From Balneolaceae bacterium UBA1514 (GTDB lineage: Bacteria; Bacteroidota; Rhodothermia; Balneolales; Balneolaceae), in the NCBI GenBank assembly GCA_002323515.1, contig DCQQ01000008.1, positions 6,141 through 70,140 on the forward strand: a DNA stretch of 64,000 nt. Reading direction: 5' to 3'. This document shows positions 8,702 through 18,459 of the stretch, piece after piece. A model generated the notes under the pieces. That model was not told the origin of the DNA. It ran no database searches and was given only the letters and a program-made list of their open reading frames with translations. The position numbers and the translations under genes are program-made. Each line of letters begins with the position of its first letter. Position 1 is the first letter of the stretch.

Positions 8702-10417
8702 ATGTCCTACTTAAAATACGGATGCCTATTATTAGGCAGTGTTATTTTTTTTCATGGTTGTAGCACAAATAGAGCCATCACAAATAATGATCAAATAGCT
8801 AGCAATGCGGTAGATACCGAACAGCACTCTGACAGCACTGCTAAACAAAATATAGTGACTGCAGCTAAACCCATTGAAGGTTGGCATTTGTTGGGAGCTA
8901 TTACCGCAATGGAAGCATCCACTAATAAATGGACTAACCAAGGTATTGCGCTCCATCAAGCTTATTCTTTGCTAGATTCGACCGCACGGAGTCCAAAAAA
9001 AGTTGTGGTGGCAATCATCGATTCAGGCTCCGATATTGATCATGAAGACCTTAAGGATAATATTTGGATCAATAATGATGAAATAGTTGGAAATATGCTG
9101 GATGATGATGCTAATGGATATGTAGATGATGTGTTTGGGTGGAATTTTATAGGAGGTCAAGATTCGAGCCATGTTAATTATGATACCTACGAGTTAACTA
9201 GGTTATATGTGAAGGGGCTTGAGCTGTTTTCTTCTTTTGATACTTTGACCAATATTCCAGACTCATTAAACGATGAGTATTCACAATTCAAAGAAATAGA
9301 AAAAGAATTTGAAGCGGAGCGCATTTCCCTAGAGTCAGAACTGATTCAAATAAAACAACTTCAGCAAAATGTCGAGAGTATCTTATTCTTTTTGGGTGAA
9401 TCATCCCTTGATTCGGTAGATGTGAATAAATATCTAAGTAAAGAAATAGAGCCATCTATGCAGATGCAGGAAGCTATAAGTTTTGTTGCATTGTTACAGG
9501 ATAATGGTATTAATGAGCGACTTATTGAGGATTACATCGAACAGATTGGTGTACAGTTAGAATACGGGTACAATATATCCTTTGACCCACGTAGTATCGT
9601 TGGTGATGACTACGAGGATCTGGATAATCGTTCTTATGGCAATTCCGACGTTAAAGGTCCCGATTATGATCATGGCACTCATGTTGCAGGAATTATAGCA
9701 GCCAACCAGGATAATAACATTGGAACAAATGGGATAACACAAGCGGAATTGTTGATCATACGTGCTGTTCCAAATGGAGATGAACGCGATAAAGATGTGG
9801 CAAATGCCATACGATATGCAGTAGATAATGGCGCAGATGTCATTAACATGAGTTTTGGTAAATCATATTCACCCGAATTATTTTATGTTCAACAAGCAAT
9901 AGAATATGCGACACAAAATGAAGTCCTTATGGTTCATGCTGCTGGAAATGATGGGGCTAATTTAGATAGTATTGCTAATTACCCTAGCCCTATAATTAGC
10001 GATGGCTCATCTAGCCCATACCTAATTACGGTCGGAGCTTCTGGTTGGCAGGGTGTTAATGAACTAGCTGCCTCCTTTAGTAATTATGGGAGGTCTACAG
10101 TTGATCTGTTTGCACCTGGTGTAGATATTTATTCAACTATGCCAAACCAACAGTATGAGTTAAGTAATGGTACCAGCATGGCCGCTCCTATGGTATCAGG
10201 CGTAATTGCACTTTTAATGCAATATTTCCCTGAATATTCCCCTCTTGAAATAAAAGAAATTATCGTTTCATCTGTAATAAAAACAGATAAAAAAATCATG
10301 CTTCCTGGTCAAAGTACAGATGCGCAATATGTTCCCTTTGTCAACTTATCAAAACATGGCGGTATTATTAATGCTTACAGAGCGGTTAGGGAAGCACTTA
10401 ATGGATTAGAGAATTAA
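8702..10417 (+). CDS. Subtilisin-like S8 family serine peptidase, lipoprotein
   Basis: This 571-aa protein has a lipoprotein signal with the acylated cysteine at Cys20 (FFHGC), so it is an envelope-anchored protease. The catalytic triad is complete. Asp107 is in VVVAIIDSGSD, His324 is in DHGTHVAG and Ser492 is in NGTSMAAP, with the oxyanion Asn416 in AAGND. The Asp-to-His distance (217 residues) is several times longer than in subtilisin. The insert at about 160-310 contains a heptad-like charged helix near 190-230 and probably forms a separate accessory domain. No classical I9 propeptide is visible between the signal and the catalytic domain. The stop abuts the ATG of the following methyltransferase gene with no intervening bases. 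Confidence 0.93.
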   Translation: MSYLKYGCLLLGSVIFFHGCSTNRAITNNDQIASNAVDTEQHSDSTAKQNIVTAAKPIEGWHLLGAITAMEASTNKWTNQGIALHQAYSLLDSTARSPKKVVVAIIDSGSDIDHEDLKDNIWINNDEIVGNMLDDDANGYVDDVFGWNFIGGQDSSHVNYDTYELTRLYVKGLELFSSFDTLTNIPDSLNDEYSQFKEIEKEFEAERISLESELIQIKQLQQNVESILFFLGESSLDSVDVNKYLSKEIEPSMQMQEAISFVALLQDNGINERLIEDYIEQIGVQLEYGYNISFDPRSIVGDDYEDLDNRSYGNSDVKGPDYDHGTHVAGIIAANQDNNIGTNGITQAELLIIRAVPNGDERDKDVANAIRYAVDNGADVINMSFGKSYSPELFYVQQAIEYATQNEVLMVHAAGNDGANLDSIANYPSPIISDGSSSPYLITVGASGWQGVNELAASFSNYGRSTVDLFAPGVDIYSTMPNQQYELSNGTSMAAPMVSGVIALLMQYFPEYSPLEIKEIIVSSVIKTDKKIMLPGQSTDAQYVPFVNLSKHGGIINAYRAVREALNGLEN

Positions 10418-10951
10418 ATGAAATTATCCACCGAAGAACTGTTTATTCGGCATGCAAAAGCAGATAAACCGAGCCTGTTATCTAAATCGATCATATGTCT
10501 TCATAATATCCGAAGTGCCTATAACGTCGGAGCTGTATTTAGAAATGCGGATGCATTTGGTATACAGCAGGTATTTCTTTCAGGCTTTACCCCTACTCCT
10601 GAAAGCAATATTGAAGTTTCGAAGACAGCCATTGGGGCTGAAAAACAGGTTCTATGGAGCTATTTTGTACATTGGAGCGCTTGTGAAGAAAAACTTCAGA
10701 AGAGTGAATCTCAAATATTTGCGGTAGAACAGACTAAAAAATCTAAACCACTCACCGAATTTGATTTTAACGAAGTTCTAATTCCAAGCATGGCTTTTGT
10801 GTTTGGCAATGAAGTTAAAGGCTTAGACGATGAAGTATTAGATTCAGCTGATCATCACTTGATTATACCTCAGTTTGGTACTAAACATTCACTAAATATA
10901 TCAGTAGCTACAGGCGTTGTGATGTACGATTTGTTGTGCAAATCTATTTAG
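10418..10951 (+). CDS. TrmH/SpoU-family RNA 2'-O-methyltransferase
   Basis: The protein (177 aa) is a small SPOUT-class methyltransferase that should use S-adenosylmethionine to methylate a ribose 2'-OH in tRNA or rRNA. Motif 1 is at residues 30-49 (NIRSAYNVGAVFRNADAFGI), motif 2 contains FGNE at 129-132, and motif 3 is KHSLNISVATGVVMYDL at 156-172. It lacks the N-terminal RNA-binding extension of RlmB-type enzymes, so it is closer in size to TrmL. The target nucleotide cannot be assigned. Its ATG directly follows the protease stop codon, which implies translational coupling. It converges on the DUF4837 gene, leaving only 11 bases between them. Confidence 0.92.
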   Translation: MKLSTEELFIRHAKADKPSLLSKSIICLHNIRSAYNVGAVFRNADAFGIQQVFLSGFTPTPESNIEVSKTAIGAEKQVLWSYFVHWSACEEKLQKSESQIFAVEQTKKSKPLTEFDFNEVLIPSMAFVFGNEVKGLDDEVLDSADHHLIIPQFGTKHSLNISVATGVVMYDLLCKSI

Positions 10952-10962
10952 CAGCAGATGTA

Positions 10963-12036
10963 TTAGGGACGCACTGAATAAAGGCTATCAGATTCAAAAG
11001 TTCTGCCCATTGCTCTGAATTGACGCACAAATGGTAGTTTTTTACTAACAGAAGGTGCAAACTGAGAATATTCAATCATAAATAGCCTAGAAGTTGATTC
11101 ATCATAGTAGGTAAAGTTGACAAATGGTCCTCCCATTGCTCCATTGATCATCTGCCAAGTACCTAGTGTCTCATAGCTAAGATATCTCCCTTTTTGGAAA
11201 CTAGTACTTTCAACAGGTCTTCGATATTCTGTTGTTATGAACATGGAATCAGTTCTACCCTTGATAAACTGTTGATTTAATGAATCCCTGTTTCGATTGA
11301 TCCAGTCATCATCCAGGAATTTAATATCTCTTACATCATCTTGCCACCAGACCCACATCCATCGATCATTGTACGGTAAAAATCGGCGATAGCTAATAAA
11401 ATTGGTCGTATCAATTCGTTTGATATAATCATGTTGAATCCTGACCATAAAACCATGGTCATTCCACAGGGAGTCACTATACTGGGTTTGTTCTTTTTTC
11501 TCATACACAAACCAATTCCATCGCAAAAGCTCTTTATTTAATGCGTTGCTTAATAACGCACTTTCGGTGTTACGAATTTTAGCCGCCAATGCTGAATCAG
11601 AACTTGAACTTAATATTAAAGCGTATTGATCTTTATACCATTGGTCAACAATTGGAAAGGCAAAGCTTTCTCCATTCCGGACACGCTGCTCTGTACCCTC
11701 ATCTAAGAAAGCCCGTACTTGGGCTGCTATGGTAGTTGAATCATCAATTGGCGCAGCAAAAATGATATTTTTATACCCCATAATACGTTCTAATTGCGAT
11801 CGTGAACGTATATGCATAAAGGTTAGGTCATAATATGGTTCGGGATTAGGTAGACTAAAGACAAGTTTACCAAAGGTTTCCCGTATAGCGTTGGCCGTTT
11901 CACTATCCCATTCGACGGAATCCATAACAACCACAAATTCCCGGGTATCACCCTTCGCTCGTTCTCTGAAGTCAGTATTACAAGCCAACGAATGGACTAC
12001 TAATGTAATAAAGGCTAAATGGGATAAAAAGCGCAT
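10963..12036 (-). CDS. DUF4837 family lipoprotein
   Basis: The 357-aa product begins with a signal peptide ending in a lipobox-like HSLAC, so Cys19 is probably acylated. The remainder is soluble and rich in aromatic residues. It fits the DUF4837 family of Bacteroidota lipoproteins, whose function is unknown. Recognisable family-like segments are the strand after the signal (REFVVVMDS) and the block GGPFVNFTYYDESTSRLFMIEY near the C-terminus. The gene lies 82 bases downstream of trpA on the same strand. It could receive read-through from the trp operon, but nothing suggests a role in tryptophan synthesis. Confidence 0.8.
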   Translation of the reverse strand: MRFLSHLAFITLVVHSLACNTDFRERAKGDTREFVVVMDSVEWDSETANAIRETFGKLVFSLPNPEPYYDLTFMHIRSRSQLERIMGYKNIIFAAPIDDSTTIAAQVRAFLDEGTEQRVRNGESFAFPIVDQWYKDQYALILSSSSDSALAAKIRNTESALLSNALNKELLRWNWFVYEKKEQTQYSDSLWNDHGFMVRIQHDYIKRIDTTNFISYRRFLPYNDRWMWVWWQDDVRDIKFLDDDWINRNRDSLNQQFIKGRTDSMFITTEYRRPVESTSFQKGRYLSYETLGTWQMINGAMGGPFVNFTYYDESTSRLFMIEYSQFAPSVSKKLPFVRQFRAMGRTFESDSLYSVRP

Positions 12037-12118
12037 AGAACAGATTTTTTACTAACTTTTATGACCAATTGATTCATTTGAAGGTGTGTGGCATAAAGAT
12101 AATCCAATAACGTTTTAT

Positions 12119-12922
12119 TTAGGTGTTAGGATAGCCATATTTGAGTTGATGCACAAAGGTGTACACCTCTTCCTTCCAATGATCTTTTGGATAGGTATTT
12201 CTAATCGTTTCAATGAGTGCACTACCGACAATAAATCCCTCCACTTCCCTAGAAATATTTTGCGCATCAGTAAAGTTTTTTATCCCAAAACCGACCATTA
12301 ATGGATTTTTTGTGATACTTTTCTTCGATCGTTGAATAAATTTATCCACTGATTGTTGAACCTCACTCCCTTCCCTAGCGCCGGTTACCCCAGTTACAGA
12401 TACGCAGTATACAAATCCATCAGACTTCTGATCACTTAGCTGCATTCTTTGATCACTAGTGTTGGGTGCAATCAAATAAATAAGTTGAATTCCATTTAGG
12501 TGGGCTAAATCTTCAATCATACCCCCTTCATCTAGTGGTAAATCTGGTACAATTAACCCATCCACACCTGCCTTAGCTGCTGTGGTAAAAAAATTCTCCA
12601 AGCCAAACCTTAAGATAGGATTTATGTAGCCCATTAAAACAATGGGTATTTCTGATTCTTTTCTAATATCTACAACCATATTAAAAATACCTTGGATAGT
12701 AATTCCTTTGGATATAGCTATATTGGATGAGTACTGAATGGTCGGACCGTCTGCTAATGGGTCACTAAATGGAATACCTAATTCAATGATATCGGCACCG
12801 TTATGTTCAAAACCTAAGACTAAGTCTACGGTTTCAGTTATATCAGGATAACCAGCCGTGATGAAAAGACTCATTATCTTCTCATTCTTCTTGTCTTTAA
12901 AAACCTTATTAATTCGATTCAT
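12119..12922 (-). CDS. trpA: Tryptophan synthase alpha subunit
   Basis: TrpA (267 aa) cleaves indole-3-glycerol phosphate to indole and glyceraldehyde 3-phosphate and channels indole to TrpB. The TIM barrel includes the catalytic glutamate and aspartate in the ELGIPFSDPLADGPTIQ segment and the phosphate-binding region near MVGFGIK. The length is standard. It is the last gene of the trp cluster, 17 bases after trpB. Confidence 0.97.
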   Translation of the reverse strand: MNRINKVFKDKKNEKIMSLFITAGYPDITETVDLVLGFEHNGADIIELGIPFSDPLADGPTIQYSSNIAISKGITIQGIFNMVVDIRKESEIPIVLMGYINPILRFGLENFFTTAAKAGVDGLIVPDLPLDEGGMIEDLAHLNGIQLIYLIAPNTSDQRMQLSDQKSDGFVYCVSVTGVTGAREGSEVQQSVDKFIQRSKKSITKNPLMVGFGIKNFTDAQNISREVEGFIVGSALIETIRNTYPKDHWKEEVYTFVHQLKYGYPNT

Positions 12923-12939
12923 CGGGTTAAATAGACTGT

Positions 12940-14139
12940 TTAAAGGTACTTAGAGATAGTTTCCATGTCTTTATCACCTCTTCCAGAGCAGTTCAACACA
13001 ACTATTTCGTCTGAAGAAGTGGTTGGCATAAGTTCCTCTAACCAAGCAAAAGCATGAGCGGTCTCTAAGGCAGGTATTATTCCTTCCATCCTCGATAATA
13101 AAGATACCGCTTCAAGTGATTGGGCATCGGTAACCGCACGATATTCTACTCGCTTTGTATCATGTAGGTAGGCATGTTCAGGACCAATACCAGGATAATC
13201 TAAACCAGCACTGATGGAATGAGCTAATTCGATTTGCCCTTCCTTATCATGAAGCAAGTAACTCATAGATCCATGTAGTACACCGGGACGACCTTTTGTT
13301 AAAGTAGCTGCTGTTTGTCCGGAATTTACACCTAATCCGCCCGCTTCAATACCAATGATATATACATCATCATTAATGAATGGATAAAAAATACCCATAG
13401 CATTGGAACCACCGCCCACACAGGCAATAAGATAATCAGGTAGACGGCCCTCCATTTCCATTAACTGCCGCTTGGTTTCGTCACCTATTATTCGATGAAA
13501 ATTCCTTACCATCATGGGATATGGATGTGGTCCTACCACCGAACCAATGATATAAAAAGTGTCCTCAACATTGGTTACCCAATCTCGGATTGCTTCATTT
13601 GTAGCGTCTTTTAACGTTTTGGAACCACTACTGACACCGCGTACCTCGGCTCCCATCAATCGCATTCTGTCGACGTTGAGTTTCTGACGTACCATATCTT
13701 CCTCTCCCATGTATACCACACATTCAACACCGAATTTAGCACATGCTGTAGCCGTAGCTACCCCATGTTGGCCTGCGCCTGTTTCAGCAATAATACGTTT
13801 TTTACCCATTCTAAGGGCTAATAGTATCTGACCTATAGCATTATTTATTTTGTGCGCTCCCGTATGACAAAGGTCTTCTCTCTTTAAATAGATTTTTGCT
13901 TTACCGTAATGATCTGTTAAGCGGTTGGCAAAACTTAGCTCGGTAGGACGCCCTACATATTCTCGTAGTAAGTAGAGATACTCTTTCTCAAATTCAGGAT
14001 CTTCACTGGCTTCTTTGTATGCTTTTTCAAGCTCATTAAGGGCAGGAATAAGGGTTTCGGGTACAAATTTACCCCCGTAAGCACCAAAATATCCCTTTTG
14101 ATTGGGTTCAGAATAGGTGGTTTTAGTAATGACTGACAT
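12940..14139 (-). CDS. trpB: Tryptophan synthase beta subunit
   Basis: TrpB (399 aa) condenses indole with serine to form tryptophan, using PLP bound to Lys97 in the [10 protein letters not shown] motif. The PLP phosphate is held by the glycine-rich [10 protein letters not shown] segment. The sequence is of the TrpB1 class, which pairs with TrpA, and it starts with the usual short N-terminus ending in [13 protein letters not shown]. It is separated from trpF by 66 bases and from trpA by 17. Confidence 0.98.
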   Translation of the reverse strand: MSVITKTTYSEPNQKGYFGAYGGKFVPETLIPALNELEKAYKEASEDPEFEKEYLYLLREYVGRPTELSFANRLTDHYGKAKIYLKREDLCHTGAHKINNAIGQILLALRMGKKRIIAETGAGQHGVATATACAKFGVECVVYMGEEDMVRQKLNVDRMRLMGAEVRGVSSGSKTLKDATNEAIRDWVTNVEDTFYIIGSVVGPHPYPMMVRNFHRIIGDETKRQLMEMEGRLPDYLIACVGGGSNAMGIFYPFINDDVYIIGIEAGGLGVNSGQTAATLTKGRPGVLHGSMSYLLHDKEGQIELAHSISAGLDYPGIGPEHAYLHDTKRVEYRAVTDAQSLEAVSLLSRMEGIIPALETAHAFAWLEELMPTTSSDEIVVLNCSGRGDKDMETISKYL

Positions 14140-14205
14140 GATAGTGAGTTGAGATTAAGTCCAGTTTAGTTTGACACAACAATACAATAAAAAGGATGCC
14201 TACGT

Positions 14206-14856
14206 TTAGGTCGTTGAATTCACGGCTTCCATCAATAAAGATAACTTATCGAAATCTTTTATACCGATACTTTCTTCTATCTTAGAAGATACATCAATAG
14301 CCATTGGAGGGTTCCCTGAAAGTACTTCTAGGGCTTCATTAACCGTTTCATGTGACAAACCACCTGAAAGGAAATAAGGCAAAGGGATATCCAGTTCATT
14401 GATGAGTTTCCAGTCAAAAGATACACCAGTGCCACCACTTTGGCTACCCACTTTAGTGTCAAACATGATGTATTCACATACATTTTTATAGCCTTGAAGT
14501 TCTCGTGAAAGGTCCGCTGAATTAGTCTGTACGTCCACAGAAAATACCTTAATCATGCGATGATTTTCTGACAGTAATGAGCAATATTCGGTGGATTCTT
14601 GGCCATGTAATTGAATTATGTCCAGCCCCACCATCCTAGCTGTTTCAGTCACAAAACTAAGTTCTTGATTTTGAAATACTCCTACTTTGTATGGACCCTC
14701 AACCCATTCACTAATTGCACCTACCATAGCAGGTTCAATGTATCGTGGGGTTCCCTCGACAAAAATAAATCCTATATAGTCAGCACCCGCCCCGGCAGCG
14801 AATCGGGCATCCGCTAAGTTAGTAAGACCACATATTTTCACCTTACTCTTTTTCAT
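14206..14856 (-). CDS. trpF: Phosphoribosylanthranilate isomerase
   Basis: TrpF (216 aa) converts phosphoribosylanthranilate to CdRP by an Amadori rearrangement. The N-terminal KVKICGLTN contains the catalytic cysteine. DFIG-like GADYIGFIF, the IQLHG strand and the C-terminal YFLSGGLS phosphate-binding loop are all in place. It is encoded as a stand-alone protein rather than fused to TrpC. An 86-base gap separates it from trpC. Confidence 0.96.
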   Translation of the reverse strand: MKKSKVKICGLTNLADARFAAGAGADYIGFIFVEGTPRYIEPAMVGAISEWVEGPYKVGVFQNQELSFVTETARMVGLDIIQLHGQESTEYCSLLSENHRMIKVFSVDVQTNSADLSRELQGYKNVCEYIMFDTKVGSQSGGTGVSFDWKLINELDIPLPYFLSGGLSHETVNEALEVLSGNPPMAIDVSSKIEESIGIKDFDKLSLLMEAVNSTT

Positions 14857-14942
14857 TTAATAACCAAGTTTGATGTATAAATTTTATCGGATATGCGTGA
14901 TCAAGTCTATATATTTTGAGCATATAAATTAAGTCTACCACT

Positions 14943-15755
14943 CTAGGGTGAAGTATTGGGTATATCAGCAGCTTCTTGAGCTGCTATGACCAGTTTTTTA
15001 AGTTCTTCACCAACATTGGACTGTCGCATTAAGTGCTCACCTATTAGTACCGCATGTATCCCGTTTTGCTGTAGATACTTTATATCCTTAACCGTAGAGA
15101 TACCACTTTCAGATACTGTTATAGTTGATTCAGGGGCCATTTTTAATTGTGATACCCCCCGATGTACGTTTACATTGAAGGCTTCTAAATCACGGTTATT
15201 TACCCCAAGAATGGATACTTTTTCATAGTCAATGCGTTCTTGGTCAATTGTATCGTAACATTCGACTAAAGCATCTACATGTAGCTCCTTAGCTACAGAT
15301 AACAGCTCATCTAGTTGAGCATTAGAAAGTATACGAACGATCAATAAAATGGCATCTGCGCCATAGGCCTTAGCTTCTGTGATTTGATAGGGATCTATGA
15401 TAAAGTCTTTTCGCAAAATAGGAATGCTTGATTGTTTTGCGATATCGTTCATATATGACAAATGCCCCTTAAAAAAAGGCTCATCGGTTAGGACTGAAAT
15501 AGCGGAAGCCCCTGAGTCTTCATAGATTTTGGCGAGGGTGATAGGTTCAAAATTTTCTCGAATTATACCCTTTGAAGGGGATGCTTTTTTTACTTCGGTT
15601 ATAAACTTAACCTCTTTTCCCCTAATTGCTTGAGAGAAAGATTTCATTTCTTTTTCATATCCCCATTCCGATTCTAAACTCTGTAAACTTCGTTCTGAAA
15701 TTCGTTTTTTGAGATCAATCTTAGTTTGGGTGACTATCTTTTCAAGTATACTCAT
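14943..15755 (-). CDS. trpC: Indole-3-glycerol phosphate synthase
   Basis: TrpC (270 aa from the preferred start) closes the indole ring from CdRP. The frame is open upstream to an ATG at 15788, but that start would overlap the end of trpD by 31 bases. The ATG at 15755 gives the family-typical beginning MSILEKIV and sits one base after the trpD stop (TAA-T-ATG). Diagnostic segments are EVKKASPSKG with the catalytic lysines and SESGIST at the phosphate site, together with LGVNNRDL. The TAATATG junction suggests translation is coupled to trpD. Confidence 0.96.
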   Translation of the reverse strand: MSILEKIVTQTKIDLKKRISERSLQSLESEWGYEKEMKSFSQAIRGKEVKFITEVKKASPSKGIIRENFEPITLAKIYEDSGASAISVLTDEPFFKGHLSYMNDIAKQSSIPILRKDFIIDPYQITEAKAYGADAILLIVRILSNAQLDELLSVAKELHVDALVECYDTIDQERIDYEKVSILGVNNRDLEAFNVNVHRGVSQLKMAPESTITVSESGISTVKDIKYLQQNGIHAVLIGEHLMRQSNVGEELKKLVIAAQEAADIPNTSP

Positions 15756-15756
15756 A

Positions 15757-16779
15757 TTAACAGGATTGAGTCGCAGTGATGAACTCATTAAGTTTAATTA
15801 ATGCTGCACCCGATTGAATTGCTTCCTCGGCTAACATTTTAGCTTCCTGAAGATTTTGTACCTCGGTAACAGCATGTATGGCAAATGCTGCGTTTAGTAC
15901 CACCATGTTTTTTTGAGCTTCTGTCGCCTTATTGGCCAAAATATCAGTAAAAATACGAGCATTCAACGATGGTTCTCCACCTAAAAGTTCGTCCATTTCC
16001 ACACGGTTAAAGCCTAATTCTTCAGGTTTAAAAGTTCTTTGCTGTGAACTTAGTTGCTCTCTTACTTCAAAAAAAGTGGTTGGATTGCACAAACTTATTT
16101 CATCGAGGCCATCTTCGGAACTAAAGGTATAGGCAAATTGGGTATCTAGTGTAGCCAATATTTGAGCCATTTGACGTGCAACATCTTTATTATACGCTCC
16201 TATGACATAATTCCGAACACCAGCGGGGTTCGTCAAAGGCCCAAGTATGTTGAAAAATGTACGAAAACCGATGGTCTTTCTTGCTGGCATAACATGTTTC
16301 ATAGCAGGATGAAATATTGGAGCATACATAAAAGCAATACCTACACGCTCAAATACCTGCACAACCTGGTCTGGATGTAACTCTATATTTGCGCCAAGAA
16401 TTTCTAATACGTCGGCACTGCCACATTTGCTCGATGCACTTCTGTTTCCATGCTTTATGACGGGTACACCTGCAGCAGCTGTAACAAATGCCGTAATGGT
16501 CGATATATTAAAAGTGCCAGATTTATCTCCTCCAGTACCAACGATATCTACCGCACCTGTTATATCGGCTTCAACTTTAAGCGATTTTGACCTCATTACT
16601 TGAACAAAAGATGATAACTCCTGAACAGTCTCTCCTTTCATCTTCATTGCAGTTAAAAAGGATGCAATTTCTTCGGAGCTAACTTCCCCATTCATAATAG
16701 ACTCTAAGGCATAGACAGCTTGGCTGGAACTAAGGTCATGCCCCAAGGTAATTTTTTGAAGTATTTCTTTTAAACTCAT
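15757..16779 (-). CDS. trpD: Anthranilate phosphoribosyltransferase
   Basis: TrpD (340 aa) transfers phosphoribose from PRPP to anthranilate. The PRPP-binding GTGGDKSGTFNIST loop starts at residue 81. The anthranilate-binding region with KHGNRSASSKCGSADVLE follows at about 113. It is a free-standing enzyme, not fused to the TrpG glutaminase. A 97-base gap separates it from trpG upstream, the largest gap inside the operon, and could hold a secondary promoter. I saw no clear one. Confidence 0.97.
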   Translation of the reverse strand: MSLKEILQKITLGHDLSSSQAVYALESIMNGEVSSEEIASFLTAMKMKGETVQELSSFVQVMRSKSLKVEADITGAVDIVGTGGDKSGTFNISTITAFVTAAAGVPVIKHGNRSASSKCGSADVLEILGANIELHPDQVVQVFERVGIAFMYAPIFHPAMKHVMPARKTIGFRTFFNILGPLTNPAGVRNYVIGAYNKDVARQMAQILATLDTQFAYTFSSEDGLDEISLCNPTTFFEVREQLSSQQRTFKPEELGFNRVEMDELLGGEPSLNARIFTDILANKATEAQKNMVVLNAAFAIHAVTEVQNLQEAKMLAEEAIQSGAALIKLNEFITATQSC

Positions 16780-16876
16780 GATTATCTGACTTAATTAGTC
16801 TTGGTACTCTTATAAAGGTTGTTAGGCTTGATTGATTAAGCTGCTGGGAGGGGTATCATCAAACCGTTATGCTCTA

Positions 16877-17449
16877 TCATTGACTTAACCAATTTTTTAT
16901 CATTTGAGGTCCCTCAGTGGTTAAAATACTTTCAGGATGAAACTGAATTCCTTCAATAGGATAGGTTTTATGACGCACGCCCATCACGATGGTTCCGGTA
17001 TGATCATCGGTCATCGCGGTAACTTCAAGAGAGTCAGGTATGCTTTCAGGATTCAGTACTAACGAATGATAACGTGTTGCGATGAATTGTTTTGGGATAG
17101 AGCTAAATAAGTTGCTCCCCCTGTGAGTAACCATTGAGGTTTTGCCATGCATAAGACTAGGAGCATGCACAACCTTTGCTCCAAATACCTCCCCGATAGC
17201 TTGATGACCTAAACAAACACCCAGTATAGGTATTTTAGGGCCTAATTCGGCAATTACTTGCTTTGTCACACCAGCATCTTCAGGTTTTCCTGGGCCTGGT
17301 GAAATTAGTATTTTGATTGGCTTTAAGGCTTTGATTTGATCAATACTACATTCATCATTCCTGATTACTTTGTAATCCTCAGTTTGTTGTGCAACTAGAT
17401 GAACCAAGTTATATGTAAAAGAGTCGTAATTATCTATAATTAAAATCAT
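16877..17449 (-). CDS. trpG: Anthranilate synthase glutaminase component
   Basis: TrpG (190 aa) is a class-I glutamine amidotransferase that supplies ammonia to TrpE. The triad is complete, with Cys79 in GVCLGHQAIGE and His171 and Glu173 in QFHPESI. Similar proteins (PabA) serve folate synthesis, and the same subunit may serve both pathways here. Its position inside the trp cluster supports the anthranilate role. The start lies 8 bases after the trpS stop. Confidence 0.95.
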   Translation of the reverse strand: MILIIDNYDSFTYNLVHLVAQQTEDYKVIRNDECSIDQIKALKPIKILISPGPGKPEDAGVTKQVIAELGPKIPILGVCLGHQAIGEVFGAKVVHAPSLMHGKTSMVTHRGSNLFSSIPKQFIATRYHSLVLNPESIPDSLEVTAMTDDHTGTIVMGVRHKTYPIEGIQFHPESILTTEGPQMIKNWLSQ

Positions 17450-17457
17450 ACCGTACC

Positions 17458-18453
17458 TTAAAAACTTCTATGTATTCCAACAACTTCACGTATGGGCTGC
17501 ATAACTTTTTCGGCTTGAATTTGAGCTCGTTTGCCCCCCTCTCGAAGTACATCAAATACCCTGTCTGGATGCTGCTGAAGTTCATTTCTGCGTTCGGTAG
17601 CTTCCGCGAAATAATCTGTCATGAGGCCGAATAGTTCTTTTTTAGCATGCCCATATCCGTATCCACCGTTTCGATATTTTTGGGCTATTTCTTCTTTTTG
17701 TTCTTGAGTGGCAAAAAGTGAAATTAAGGCATATACATTATCCGATGATGGATCCTTAGATTCTTCTAAAGGGGTTGAGTCCGTTTGTATGCTCATTATT
17801 TTCTTTTTTAGTGCTTTAGGCTCTTCAAAAATAGGCAAGGTATTATCATAACTCTTACTCATTTTCTGCCCATCCGTTCCAGGAACAGTTGCAACTGACT
17901 TGACGATATATTCTTCTGGTTCTATTAAAAAATCACCCTCATAAGTTCGGTTGAATTTACCCGCCAAATCTCGGCATATCTCAATATTTTGTTTTTGATC
18001 TTCGCCTACTGGTACAATAGTTGAGTGATAGATCAATATATCTGCTGCTTGAAGTATCGGATAAGTGAATAGACCAATATTAGGACTTAAGCCAGCGGTG
18101 ATTTTATTTTTATATGAAACCCCTTTCTCCATTAGACTAACAGGTGTTAGGGTAGATAAAATCCAGGCCAATTCAGTTACTTGAGGCACATCGGATTGAG
18201 CAAAAAAAGTTGCTTTTTCAGGACTTAGGCCAAGTGCAAGATAATCCAATGCTACTTCATAAGTATATTCTCGCAATGCCTTACCATTCTTTAAAGAGGT
18301 AAGCGAATGAAAATTTGCAATAAAATAAAAGGCTCTACCCTTGTCTTGCATAGCAATATGTTGCCTAATTGCACCGAAATAATTACCAATATGCAGTTTT
18401 CCGGAGGGTTGAATACCGGATAATATTATTGGAAGGGTTGATTCGTTTTGCAT
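17458..18453 (-). CDS. trpS: Tryptophanyl-tRNA synthetase
   Basis: TrpS (331 aa) is a class-I aminoacyl-tRNA synthetase charging tRNA-Trp. The HIGH-type motif is HIGN at residues 21-24 (PSGKLHIGNYFGA), and the KMSKS loop is intact in DGQKMSKSYDN. The length is typical of bacterial TrpS. The gene lies between trpE and trpG, 6 bases after trpE and 8 before trpG, so it is almost certainly part of the same transcript. Its synthesis would then follow the regulation of the tryptophan pathway. The unusual location is the notable point, because the enzyme itself looks ordinary. Confidence 0.98.
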   Translation of the reverse strand: MQNESTLPIILSGIQPSGKLHIGNYFGAIRQHIAMQDKGRAFYFIANFHSLTSLKNGKALREYTYEVALDYLALGLSPEKATFFAQSDVPQVTELAWILSTLTPVSLMEKGVSYKNKITAGLSPNIGLFTYPILQAADILIYHSTIVPVGEDQKQNIEICRDLAGKFNRTYEGDFLIEPEEYIVKSVATVPGTDGQKMSKSYDNTLPIFEEPKALKKKIMSIQTDSTPLEESKDPSSDNVYALISLFATQEQKEEIAQKYRNGGYGYGHAKKELFGLMTDYFAEATERRNELQQHPDRVFDVLREGGKRAQIQAEKVMQPIREVVGIHRSF

Positions 18454-18459
18454 AGTAAT

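Noticed and set aside
15756-15788. Longer trpC start at 15788
   Set aside because: It would overlap trpD by 31 bases. The ATG at 15755 gives the typical N-terminus and a TAATATG junction.
16780-16876. Hairpin GCTT-N8-AAGC between trpG and trpD as an internal terminator
   Set aside because: The stem is only four pairs and has no T-tract.
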